Shown: positions 1-6,471 of the stretch, one piece after another
Layout: every line of letters begins with the position of its first letter
How positions within the stretch are numbered: the stretch's first letter is position 1
Assembly: GCA_902470265.1 (NCBI GenBank)
Contig: CABRFW010000056.1
Coordinates: 1-8,631, forward strand
Source: an uncultured Collinsella sp.
GTDB taxonomy: Bacteria; Actinomycetota; Coriobacteriia; Coriobacteriales; Coriobacteriaceae
Direction: 5' to 3'
DNA length: 8,631 bases
The notes under the pieces: model-generated
The model's database searches: none
What the model saw: the letters and a program-made list of their open reading frames with translations, nothing else
Told to the model about the DNA's origin: nothing
Translations under genes and position numbers: made by a program

Positions 1-31
1 GGAATTCATCCCCGGCGCGCCTTTCTTTTTG

Positions 32-63
32 ATGTGACATGTGGGACTGTCCCTTTGTCACAT
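32..63. repeat. Small nested palindrome at the end of the exporter operon
   Basis: The arms ATGTGACA (32-39) and TGTCACAT (56-63) are perfect reverse complements. Nested inside them is GGGAC-T-GTCCC (43-53) around nearly the same centre. The right arm ends on the first base of the stop codon of the minus-strand ABC gene (63-65). No U-tract follows the hairpin on the minus strand (ATCAAAAAG), so it is not a classical intrinsic terminator. The compact two-tier shape resembles dispersed REP-like palindromes. It could instead be a 3'-end stabilising hairpin. The inverted repeat is certain; its function is inferred. Confidence 0.6.
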
Positions 64-2069
64 TAGGCGAACTGGCTCAAATAGAGGTCGGCGTAGGCAC
101 CCTCGGCAGCCAGCAGCTCCTTATGCGTGCCCTGCTCGATAATGTTGCCGTGATCCATGACCAAGATCAGGTCGGCGTCCACGATCGTCGACAGGCGATG
201 CGCGATCACAAAGCTCGTGCGCCCGCGCATGAGCGCGTCCATGGCGCGGCCGATAGCAAGCTCGGTACGCGTGTCCACGCTTGAGGTCGCCTCGTCCAGA
301 ATGAGAATCGCCGGGTTGTTGAGCAGCACGCGAGCGATGGTCAGCAGCTGACGCTGGCCCTGGCTGATGCTCTCGGCATCGTTGGCCACGCGCGTGTCGT
401 AGCCCTGCGGCATGGTGCGCACAAAGAAGTCAACCTGGGCGGCGCGCGCAGCCGCAACAATCTCCTCGCGCGTTGCCTCGGGGCAGCCGTAGGCGATGTT
501 CTCGGCAATCGTGCCGTCGAACAGCCAGGCGTCTTGCAGCACCATGCCAAACTGCTGACGTAGCTCGCCGCGATCCATGCGGCTCGTATCCACGCCGTCG
601 AGCGTAATACGCCCGCCGTCAATCTCGTAGAAGCGCATGAGCAGGTTGATGAGCGTCGTCTTGCCTGCGCCCGTGGTTCCCACCACGGCAATCTTCTGGC
701 CCGGCTCGGCGGTAAACGACACGTCGCGCATAAGCGGCTTGTCGGGCGAATAACCAAAGCGCACATGCTCAAAGGAGACGCGGCCCTCCACGCGACCCGG
801 CAGCTTGGCGGCCTTGTCCGGCAGCGGATCGGCCTCCATCTCGGGCTCATCGAGCAGGTCGAACACGCGCTCTGCACTCGCCAGCGCGCTCTGCAGCGAG
901 TTGAAGGTAAACGACAACTGCGTCATGGGCTCGGACGCCTCGTAGATAAACTGGAAGAACGCCTGGAACACGCCGACGGTCATGTGACCGGCAACCAGCA
1001 TGCTGCAGCCCACAAGCGCAATAACGATCTGCGCCAAACGGCCGATAAAGCGCACTGCGGGGCCGACAGCATTGATCATAAAGTCGGCCTTGGTGCTCAC
1101 ACGAGCCAGTTCCTTCGAAGCCTCGTGCACCTCAGCGGAGCTCTGACGTTCGCGGTTAAACGCGCGGATCACCAGACGGCCCGAATAGCCTTCCTCGACC
1201 GCACTCGTAATCTTGGACACCCACTCCTGGCGCTCGCCCGTCACATCGTGTGTGCGGCGCGAGACGACCTTCGTCACCAGCAGCGACAGTGCCGTAAAGA
1301 ACAGAAAGACGAGCGTAAGCTGCACGCTGAACACGAACATCACGCTCACAGCACCAACAACCGTGCCGATCGACACGAGCAGCTGCAGCAATCCGCGCTG
1401 CATGCTCTCGGACATCTTGTCCAGGTCGTTGGTCGCGCGGCTGACGACCTCGCCGGGACGATGCGCGTCAAAATAGGCGAGCGGCAGACGGTTGAGCTTT
1501 TGCGCGATGCGGTTGCGCAGGCGTAGATTGAGGCGTTCGGCCACGCTCGACATCAAAAAGCTCTGGAGCGCGTAGAACGAAGCGGCGGCCGTCCAAATCA
1601 AAAAGTAGATGAAGATAGTCCTGCCACAGTTCTCCCAGGTGATGCTGAAGGTGGCGTTGTTGACAAACGCTACCTGAATGTGGCCCCACAGCTCATCGAT
1701 CACGCGGGCGCTATATGCCGGCGCGGCAGTGTTAAAGATGACATAGAACACAATGCTCGCGAACACGATATAGAAGCGCCAATGGTCGCCGGCAGCCTCA
1801 CTCCACAGGCGGCGCACCGTCGCCCAGGTATCCCGAGGCGTCTCGTCCTCGTCTTCGTCGTCCACGTCGCGCATACGCTCTGCCTCGGCGCGGGCGCGCT
1901 CGTCCTCGGCACGTTCGTTTTCCTCGTAGAGCGCTTGGCGGCGAGCCTCGCGCTCGGCCGCAGCCTTGGCGGCGTCATCCAGCTCGGTCGACGCGGCAGC
2001 CGTTTCCTCGACCAGTCCCGCGGCAGCGGCGTCATCAACGCCGCCCTGCTTCTTGAGCTCCTCGGTCAT
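63..2069 (-). CDS. ABC exporter half-transporter, catalytically intact partner of a heterodimer
   Basis: Membrane ABC half-exporter of 668 residues with a fused permease and ATPase, expected to act with the gene just upstream as a multidrug-type exporter. Residues 1 to about 80 form a hydrophilic, Ala/Glu/Arg-rich, probably coiled-coil extension ending in an acidic run. Six membrane helices follow at about 97-375. The nucleotide-binding domain shows Walker A GTTGAGKTT (464-472), Q-loop Gln512, signature ISQGQ (568-572, not the usual LSGGQ), Walker B ILILDE with catalytic Glu593, and switch His624. The ATG at 2069 is preferred because GGGAGG lies 8 nt before it. A GTG at 2078 would add three residues but overlaps that ribosome binding site. 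The upstream gene stops 1 nt before this ATG, so the two are probably translationally coupled. The substrate cannot be read from sequence. Confidence 0.95.
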   Translation of the reverse strand: MTEELKKQGGVDDAAAAGLVEETAAASTELDDAAKAAAEREARRQALYEENERAEDERARAEAERMRDVDDEDEDETPRDTWATVRRLWSEAAGDHWRFYIVFASIVFYVIFNTAAPAYSARVIDELWGHIQVAFVNNATFSITWENCGRTIFIYFLIWTAAASFYALQSFLMSSVAERLNLRLRNRIAQKLNRLPLAYFDAHRPGEVVSRATNDLDKMSESMQRGLLQLLVSIGTVVGAVSVMFVFSVQLTLVFLFFTALSLLVTKVVSRRTHDVTGERQEWVSKITSAVEEGYSGRLVIRAFNRERQSSAEVHEASKELARVSTKADFMINAVGPAVRFIGRLAQIVIALVGCSMLVAGHMTVGVFQAFFQFIYEASEPMTQLSFTFNSLQSALASAERVFDLLDEPEMEADPLPDKAAKLPGRVEGRVSFEHVRFGYSPDKPLMRDVSFTAEPGQKIAVVGTTGAGKTTLINLLMRFYEIDGGRITLDGVDTSRMDRGELRQQFGMVLQDAWLFDGTIAENIAYGCPEATREEIVAAARAAQVDFFVRTMPQGYDTRVANDAESISQGQRQLLTIARVLLNNPAILILDEATSSVDTRTELAIGRAMDALMRGRTSFVIAHRLSTIVDADLILVMDHGNIIEQGTHKELLAAEGAYADLYLSQFA

Positions 2070-2070
2070 G

Positions 2071-3807
2071 CTACTCACCTCCCTTCATCTGCGATTCCGC
2101 GATGGCACGGTACACCTCGCAGGTTTCCATAAGCTCGCCATGCGTGCCCAGACCCACAACCTCGCCATCCTTGAGCACGACGATCTGGTCGGCGTGCAAG
2201 ATCGTCGAGATGCGCTGCGCGATGATGAGCACCGCAGCGTCACGCGTCTCGTCTTGCAACGCATGACGCAGGGCGGCATCGGTCTTAAAGTCCAGGGCCG
2301 AAAAACTGTCATCGAAGATATATAGATCGGCATGCTTCATGAGCGCACGGGCGATTGCCAAACGCTGGCGCTGACCACCCGAGAAGTTCGTACCGCCCTG
2401 GGCAACCGGGGTATCGAGCCCCTGCGGCTGGTCGAGTATAAAGGTGCTCTGGGCAACCTCAAGCGCGTGAAGCATGTCGCCCTCGGTCGCGCCTTCGTTA
2501 CCAAAGCGAAGGTTGCTCGCCACCGTGCCCGAGAACAGCCACGCCTTCTGCGGCACATAGGCAATGCGCCCGCGGATTTCGTCTTGCGTAAGCTCGCGCA
2601 GGTCCACACCATTCAGGCGAATGGAGCCCTTGGTGGCATCGTGGAAGCGCAGCAGAAGCTTTGCCACCGTCGATTTGCCCGAGCCTGTCGAGCCAACGAT
2701 CGCAGTCGTCTGACCGCGACGGCAGGCAAAGCTCAGGTCGCACAGGGTGTCCTCGTCGGCATCGTCAAAGCGAAACGACATGTGGTCGAACACGGCCACC
2801 GCATCGGCTTCGTCTTGGGGCTCGCGCGCCCCGTCATCCAGCGTGCGCTCGCCGTCCACGATGCTCGGCTCAATCTCCAACACCTGCTGCGCACGGTTCA
2901 GGCACGCGGCAGCACGCGGAAGCGTCAGCACCACCATCTGGGCCATCATCACAAAGAACAGGATCAGAATTGCATACTCCAGCACCGCCGAGATACTCGC
3001 AATCTGCATGGCGTGGGCGCCTACGCGGTTGCCGCCCACCCACAGCACCGCCACCTCGGCGATGTTCATCAAAAAGAAGCTTGAGCTGTCGAGGCCCACA
3101 AACAGGTGGTTGACTTTGATGGCGTTGGCGGCGTATTCGCTAAACACCTCGTCTAGACGCCGTTCCTCGTGGCGCTCCTTGTTAAACGCACGGATGACGC
3201 GCACGCCCACAATATTCTCGCGCAGCACCACGTTCATGCGGTCGATAAAGCCCTGTAGGCGCATAAAAATCGGCGCCGCGTTGGCAACCGTAAAGACCGC
3301 CGCCACCAGCACAATCGCAACGACTACGCCCAGAAGCGTGCCCATGGCGGGATCGATAAACCAGGCGAAGATGATGCCCGCCACAGCCAAAAACGGCACG
3401 GGCAGCACCAGCTGAATCGTCTGCAGAATCGCCTGCTGAATCACGTTGATGTCGTTGAGCGAGCGCGTGATCATCGATCCGGTGCCAAAGCGCTCAAAAT
3501 CGCTGGCCGCGAGCTCGAGCGATTTGTCGTACACGGCATTGCGGATATCGCAAGCCACGTTGGCGGCCAGGCGCGCCGAAAGATAGCAGCCCAGCACCGT
3601 GCCGCCGCTAGCCATGCTGGTCGCGATAAACATGTATAGGCCGTTGCGTAAAATGTAGTCGATATCGCCCGTGGTAATACCGGTGTTGACCATGTTCGCC
3701 AGCATCGTGGGAACCAGCAGCGTACCGACGTTATCCACCAGCAGCACCAGCAGCGTCACTGCGACAAGCCCTCGATAGGGCTTCAAAAACCTCATTAACA
3801 GTCGCAC
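2071..3807 (-). CDS. ABC exporter half-transporter, degenerate-site partner of a heterodimer
   Basis: ABC half-exporter of 578 residues without a long N-terminal extension. Its membrane domain occupies about residues 12-300 and its ATPase domain about 335-578. Walker A is GSTGSGKST (372-380), the Q-loop residue is Gln420 and the signature is a canonical FSGGQ (475-479). Walker B reads LYIFDD (495-500), with Asp500 where the catalytic Glu should be, and Gln531 replaces the switch-loop His (IAQR). This is the known pattern of the degenerate subunit in heterodimeric exporters of the LmrCD, BmrCD and TM287/288 type. The downstream gene carries the complementary set. The GTG at 3807 overlaps the end of marR by 13 nt and has a GAGGGGGAG stretch just upstream. 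An ATG at 3795 overlapping the marR stop (TAATG) is an alternative giving 574 residues. Confidence 0.95.
   Translation of the reverse strand: MRLLMRFLKPYRGLVAVTLLVLLVDNVGTLLVPTMLANMVNTGITTGDIDYILRNGLYMFIATSMASGGTVLGCYLSARLAANVACDIRNAVYDKSLELAASDFERFGTGSMITRSLNDINVIQQAILQTIQLVLPVPFLAVAGIIFAWFIDPAMGTLLGVVVAIVLVAAVFTVANAAPIFMRLQGFIDRMNVVLRENIVGVRVIRAFNKERHEERRLDEVFSEYAANAIKVNHLFVGLDSSSFFLMNIAEVAVLWVGGNRVGAHAMQIASISAVLEYAILILFFVMMAQMVVLTLPRAAACLNRAQQVLEIEPSIVDGERTLDDGAREPQDEADAVAVFDHMSFRFDDADEDTLCDLSFACRRGQTTAIVGSTGSGKSTVAKLLLRFHDATKGSIRLNGVDLRELTQDEIRGRIAYVPQKAWLFSGTVASNLRFGNEGATEGDMLHALEVAQSTFILDQPQGLDTPVAQGGTNFSGGQRQRLAIARALMKHADLYIFDDSFSALDFKTDAALRHALQDETRDAAVLIIAQRISTILHADQIVVLKDGEVVGLGTHGELMETCEVYRAIAESQMKGGE
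2078..2085 (-). promoter_or_regulatory. Ribosome binding site inside the end of the upstream ABC gene
   Basis: The minus strand reads AAGGGAGG here, 8 nt before the ATG at 2069. It lies within the last Lys-Gly-Gly-Glu codons and stop of the preceding half-transporter. It therefore decides the ATG start over the GTG at 2078 and points to coupled synthesis of the two subunits. Confidence 0.8.
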
Positions 3808-4295
3808 GACTCCCCCTCACCTTGATTCTCGGCTTGGCTCTCGGCAGCGATATGCTGCTTAAAGGCATCGCACTCATCGCCGAGCACCTGAGAGAATTTG
3901 CCGATCAAGCGCATAATCTCGCGCTGCTCACATGGCTCAAGCGCGCCAAAGGCTCGCTGCTCGGCCTTGAGTGCCGGCAGCGCATAACGCTCGGCAAATC
4001 GCCTGCCCTCTTCGGTCAGGCTCACAACCTTGTTCTTACGACTGCCTTCGGCAAACCCCAACGTTGCGAAGCCCCGCGCCGTCAAGGTTTTAATTGCCGA
4101 GTTGATGGTCTGCTTGCTGTAGAACCATTCGCTTGTCAGACGGCTTACGGCAATACTGCCGCCCGCCGTGCTAGTGTCGACGAGCATCCAATAGGCGCAG
4201 TCCGAAAGGCCGCAGGCGCGCGAGAACTCCGAATAGATATGGTCGAGTCCATTGAGCAACCGATCGAAGTCGACCAGCGTAACCGCACTATTCAT
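3795..4295 (-). CDS. MarR-family winged-helix transcriptional regulator
   Basis: Cytoplasmic DNA-binding protein of 166 residues, slightly longer than most MarR proteins. The winged helix-turn-helix spans about 48-100. The recognition region is around YSKQTINSAIKTLTARGF (59-76), and the wing carries SRKNKVVSLTEEG (85-97), a very typical MarR signature. Flanking helices (about 8-30 and 105-150) would form the dimer interface. The C-terminus is a polar Gln/Glu tail ending in Cys-Asp-Cys. The ATG at 4295 has GGTGGG 4 nt upstream. It is the first gene of the operon with the two ABC half-transporters, so it most likely represses its own operon and is released by an exported toxic ligand. That role is inferred from context. 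Candidate operators are in its promoter. Confidence 0.93.
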   Translation of the reverse strand: MNSAVTLVDFDRLLNGLDHIYSEFSRACGLSDCAYWMLVDTSTAGGSIAVSRLTSEWFYSKQTINSAIKTLTARGFATLGFAEGSRKNKVVSLTEEGRRFAERYALPALKAEQRAFGALEPCEQREIMRLIGKFSQVLGDECDAFKQHIAAESQAENQGEGESCDC

Positions 4296-4313
4296 CTATC
4301 CCACCATTCAATT

Positions 4314-4327
4314 GTCCGATTTTTGAC
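4314..4327. promoter_or_regulatory. Operator-like repeat copy 2 in the marR 5' leader
   Basis: The plus strand reads GTCCGATTTTTGAC, 13 of 14 bases identical to the copy at 4349-4362. With flanks it forms an imperfect dyad TTGTC-N8-GACCA. It lies about 10-20 bases downstream of the predicted transcript start, where a bound repressor would block the polymerase. It is a probable MarR binding site by position. Confidence 0.5.
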
Positions 4328-4342
4328 CAATTATGTGTCTCT

Positions 4343-4371
4343 AGATTAGTCCGAGTTTTGACTATCGTCAA
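4343..4371 (-). promoter_or_regulatory. Predicted sigma-70 type promoter of the marR-ABC operon
   Basis: On the minus strand TTGACG (4371-4366) is a good -35, followed by exactly 17 nt and a weaker -10 TAATCT (4348-4343). The transcript would start near 4336, about 40 nt before the marR ATG. The -35 lies in a perfect inverted repeat TTGAC-N4-GTCAA (4358-4371). The spacer is filled by one copy of the repeated operator-like motif. The assignment rests on hexamer similarity and position only. Confidence 0.55.
4349..4362. promoter_or_regulatory. Operator-like repeat copy 1 in the promoter spacer
   Basis: The plus strand reads GTCCGAGTTTTGAC. With flanking bases it is a perfect 5-bp dyad TAGTC-N8-GACTA (4347-4364), a size and symmetry usual for MarR sites. 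It sits exactly between the predicted -35 and -10. The second copy starts 35 bp away, a little over three helical turns. Confidence 0.55.
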
Positions 4372-4410
4372 CAGGCTCTCCGCAAATGCGTGCATTTTTA
4401 TGGCCTATCG

Positions 4411-4450
4411 GCAGAAAAAGACCGCCGGCGCGGGGGCGGCGCCAGCGGTC
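4411..4450 (-). terminator. Intrinsic terminator of the 96-residue protein gene
   Basis: The arms 4420-4431 (GACCGCCGGCGC) and 4439-4450 (GCGCCAGCGGTC) form a 12-position stem with one mismatch and a G/C-rich loop. On the minus strand the stem is followed at once by five T (4419-4415). It begins 27 nt after the stop at 4477. It should insulate this small gene from the marR promoter just beyond. Confidence 0.8.
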
Positions 4451-4476
4451 ACGTGAAAATCGGGTTTTATTGCCTG

Positions 4477-4767
4477 TTAAGCGGCGACGGCCTCATAGAC
4501 CGTAGCGCCCGAGAAGCTGTCATGCAGGCTCTTGCCGGCAATCCACGGCAGCTCGACGACCTCGCAGACCGTGTTGACCAACTCAGAACAGTCAGTAAAG
4601 TGGCCCTTGTCGTTGAGGGCCTCGCAATCCTGAACACGCCAATAGCCATCGGTGTGCGTGATGTAGTACTCGTGATCGTTGATCGACACGAAAGCGCGCG
4701 TCTTGGAACGCAGCAGCTTCAGAAATCCTTCGAAATCGGTCTCGACGACATCTCCAGCCTGGAACAT
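4477..4767 (-). CDS. Small conserved-looking protein of unknown function, 96 residues
   Basis: I do not recognise a named family. The product is 96 residues, soluble and mixed alpha/beta in appearance, with no signal peptide or membrane helix. It starts MFQAGDVVETDFEGFLK, has an aromatic core (DHEYYITHTDGYWRVQD, residues 31-47) and ends with an IAGKSLHDSF-type segment (77-86). That layout (a short strand pair with Tyr/Trp, then an 'xGKSLxD' helix) is like many unnamed small bacterial proteins; this is an impression, not a match. The ATG at 4767 is chosen because a perfect AGGAGG (4775-4780) lies 7 nt upstream. An in-frame upstream extension to 4803 lacks such a site. It is monocistronic, with its own terminator. 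The clean signals support a real expressed gene. Confidence 0.8.
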   Translation of the reverse strand: MFQAGDVVETDFEGFLKLLRSKTRAFVSINDHEYYITHTDGYWRVQDCEALNDKGHFTDCSELVNTVCEVVELPWIAGKSLHDSFSGATVYEAVAA

Positions 4768-5061
4768 GATGTTACCTCCTGGCCCGGCGCCACCACGGCG
4801 CATTGATAAACGTTGGTACTCCTTTAGTAAAACCTTTATCAGAGGTTATGCGTTCGTCATTTAGGCAAGTGGTAAAAAACCGCAGGGTAGACGGGATAAA
4901 ACGTTTAACCATCCCATTTGTTTGTCACATTCTGAAGGTACTTTTATGCAAACCTACTTTCCCAATTGGAATCTATCCTTTTGGCCGGGCAATTGACCGT
5001 CTATCGTTTGAGCCCGACGGGTATGAACGGGGCATCTGCAACGCCACCGCAAGGAGACACC
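4768..5061. other. Divergent intergenic region, AT-richer, with repeated GATAAA-CGTT motifs
   Basis: No convincing gene lies between the minus-strand small protein and the plus-strand nitroreductase, so both promoters should be here. A possible plus-strand promoter is TTGTCA (4922-4927), 17 nt, TATGCA (4945-4950), with a poor -10. No confident minus-strand promoter is seen. Three related motifs stand out: GATAAACGTT (4805-4814), its near reverse complement AACCTTTATC (4831-4840), and GATAAAACGTT (4895-4905). The last overlaps an almost symmetric TAAAACGTTTAA (4897-4908), whose central CG resembles LacI-family operators. These are candidate regulator sites only. Confidence 0.4.
4775..4780 (-). 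promoter_or_regulatory. Consensus ribosome binding site fixing the small protein start
   Basis: A perfect AGGAGG on the minus strand is followed by a 7-nt spacer to the ATG at 4767. It rules out the longer in-frame start at 4803. Confidence 0.8.
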
Positions 5062-5583
5062 ATGGAGACTATCGAAGCACTCATTCACCGCCGCAGCTGC
5101 CGCAACTACAGCGATCGTCCCGTCGAGGCCGAAAAGCTTGCACGTATTATCGAAGCCGGCCAATATGCACCGAGCGGCATGGGCCGCCAGCCGGTGACGT
5201 TTGTCGCCGTCACCGACCTCGCGACCGTCGAGCGTCTCTCGCAGCTCAACGCGCAAGTCATGGGCAGCAACAGCGACCCCTTCTATGGCGCCAAGACCGT
5301 TGTGGTGGTGCTGGTTGACCGCAGCGTGCCCACACATCTGGAAGACGGCTCGCTCGCCATGGGCAACCTGCTCAACGCTGCCTATGCGCTGGGCGTTGAT
5401 TCGTGCTGGATTCATCGCGCCCACGAGGTTTTCGATTCGCCCGAGGGCCTGGAGCTACTGGCCAGTTGGGGTCTACCCGCCGACGGCAGCCTGCGCGGTG
5501 TCGGTCACTGCATTCTGGGCTATGCCGAGGACACGCTGCCCGAGCCCAAACCCCGCCGCGACAACGTGGTCTACGTAAGGTAA
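5062..5583 (+). CDS. Nitroreductase-family flavoprotein
   Basis: Small FMN-dependent oxidoreductase of 173 residues, the short form of the nitroreductase family. It begins METIEALIHRRSCRNYSDRPV, with the typical Arg-Arg-Ser-x-Arg-x-Tyr FMN phosphate-binding start. Next comes AGQYAPSGMGRQP (about 32-44), the family's second FMN-binding signature. The central DGSLAMGNLLNAAYALGVDSCWI (from about 95) matches the dimer-interface helix, and VGHCILGYAED near the end matches the usual G-x-P/LGY strand. The ATG at 5062 has AAGGAG 5 nt upstream. The in-frame TTG at 4966 is unsupported, because the added residues do not resemble the family. It is monocistronic and stands alone on the plus strand. Its substrate (nitroaromatic, quinone or other) and electron donor cannot be told from sequence. 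Confidence 0.93.
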   Translation: METIEALIHRRSCRNYSDRPVEAEKLARIIEAGQYAPSGMGRQPVTFVAVTDLATVERLSQLNAQVMGSNSDPFYGAKTVVVVLVDRSVPTHLEDGSLAMGNLLNAAYALGVDSCWIHRAHEVFDSPEGLELLASWGLPADGSLRGVGHCILGYAEDTLPEPKPRRDNVVYVR

Positions 5584-5662
5584 TTAGTTCCGCCATTCTA
5601 CCGAACGGCGGGCTCGTTGACGCTGCGCGGGCCGCATTCACGCCAATCTGACGTTCAATTTC

Positions 5663-5691
5663 GAGGGCGCGACCAGAAGGTCAGCGCCCTC
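5663..5691 (+). terminator. Strong hairpin, probable terminator after the nitroreductase
   Basis: GAGGGCGC-GACC (5663-5674) pairs with GGTC-A-GCGCCCTC (5679-5691), giving 12 bp with one bulged A and an AGAA tetraloop. It is followed by CTCATTTCAC-like sequence, so the U-tract is poor. It lies 80 nt after the stop, in the convergent gap, and could also stop minus-strand transcripts. Confidence 0.5.
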
Positions 5692-5764
5692 TCATTTCAC
5701 GTCACCTTGGCGCAAATGCGGCTCGCTCGCTTTTGGCGACTGACATCGAATGAGCCACTGTCTT

Positions 5765-5801
5765 GGGCAGCTAAAAAAGCCCCGTCCCAAATTAGCTGCC
5801 C
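5765..5801 (-). terminator. Perfect 10-bp inverted repeat after the membrane-protein gene
   Basis: GGGCAGCTAA (5765-5774) and TTAGCTGCCC (5792-5801) are perfect reverse complements around a 17-nt loop. On the minus strand the loop reads a G-rich run followed by T, so the T-run lies inside the hairpin and not after it. It starts about 10 nt after the stop of the minus-strand gene. It is either that gene's terminator in an unusual form or a dispersed palindromic repeat. Confidence 0.45.
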
Positions 5802-5811
5802 CACTCGCAAC

Positions 5812-6387
5812 CTATCCCGCCGATGGAGTTATTGCCGTTTCGCTCGTCTGATTCGCATCGACGTCGTCGCCTTGCTTGTCTTCGTCCTTTTGCACATCGG
5901 CGATGGTGGAGGCCGCCGCAACGATACCGCGCTGGGGCGCGACGCTCGTCTGGGCCTGAGCGCCCTCGACAACTTCTGTACCTACATGCGCGAGCTCGGG
6001 CGATTTAAACACTGCGTCCAAGTTGGCGCCACCGCCGGCATATCCGAGCGCAGCGAGCGCGATGACAATCACTGCAACGGCGGCCACGATCGGCACGTAG
6101 CGATGCCAGCCGGCGGGATTGAGCCCGCTGCGGCGAGCCGCCCCGCGGCTGATGTAGCCGAGCGTTCCGTCGTGCTTGAGCTTTGAGCCCACCACGCGTT
6201 TGCGGCCCCACAGCGAGGACTCTGCCTGCATTGCCAAGCGGGCGCTTGCCGAAGGATAGCCGTATTTAGTGCGCTTGAACGAGCCATCAAACCCCGAGGC
6301 GTGTTTGCCCCACGTCACCGATGTTGTGCGTCGGTTGACCGGCGCGGCACTCCGCCTTCTGCGGCTCGGTTTTGAAGTCTCAGCCAT
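5812..6387 (-). CDS. Single-pass membrane protein of unknown function
   Basis: Unrecognised protein of 191 residues. The first 96 residues are basic and low in hydrophobics (RRRRS at 9-13, then many Arg and Lys). One clear membrane helix follows at about 97-116 (VPIVAAVAVIVIALAALGYA). The last 75 residues are acidic and polar (DKDED-like run at about 167-175) and look disordered. The positive-inside rule puts the N-terminal half in the cytoplasm and the tail outside. The ATG at 6387 has GAGGG 3-4 nt upstream. An in-frame GTG at 6441 would add 18 residues without support. The gene lies 84 nt downstream of the Fis-type regulator on the same strand and may share its transcript. The basic half could contact nucleic acid or membrane lipid, but nothing shows this. 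Confidence 0.75.
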   Translation of the reverse strand: MAETSKPSRRRRSAAPVNRRTTSVTWGKHASGFDGSFKRTKYGYPSASARLAMQAESSLWGRKRVVGSKLKHDGTLGYISRGAARRSGLNPAGWHRYVPIVAAVAVIVIALAALGYAGGGANLDAVFKSPELAHVGTEVVEGAQAQTSVAPQRGIVAAASTIADVQKDEDKQGDDVDANQTSETAITPSAG

Positions 6388-6471
6388 ATGCCCTCGCACG
6401 CCGTAACCAAATCGAAACAATAACGCTTTGGACTGTAGCACACGCGTCGCGTGCGGTCACGGGCGCCTCGC

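Noticed and set aside
4390..4806. Plus-strand open frame of 138 codons
   Set aside because: Antisense to the 96-residue gene, which has the perfect ribosome binding site and terminator; the plus frame runs through that terminator.
4803..5318. Plus-strand open frame of 171 codons entering the nitroreductase
   Set aside because: No ribosome binding site, crosses the divergent promoter region and then runs out of frame through a clear nitroreductase.
5617..6186. Plus-strand open frame of 189 codons
   Set aside because: Starts before and runs through both convergent-gap hairpins, then continues antisense to the membrane-protein gene; the membrane helix in the minus frame is convincing and the plus frame has no recognisable feature.
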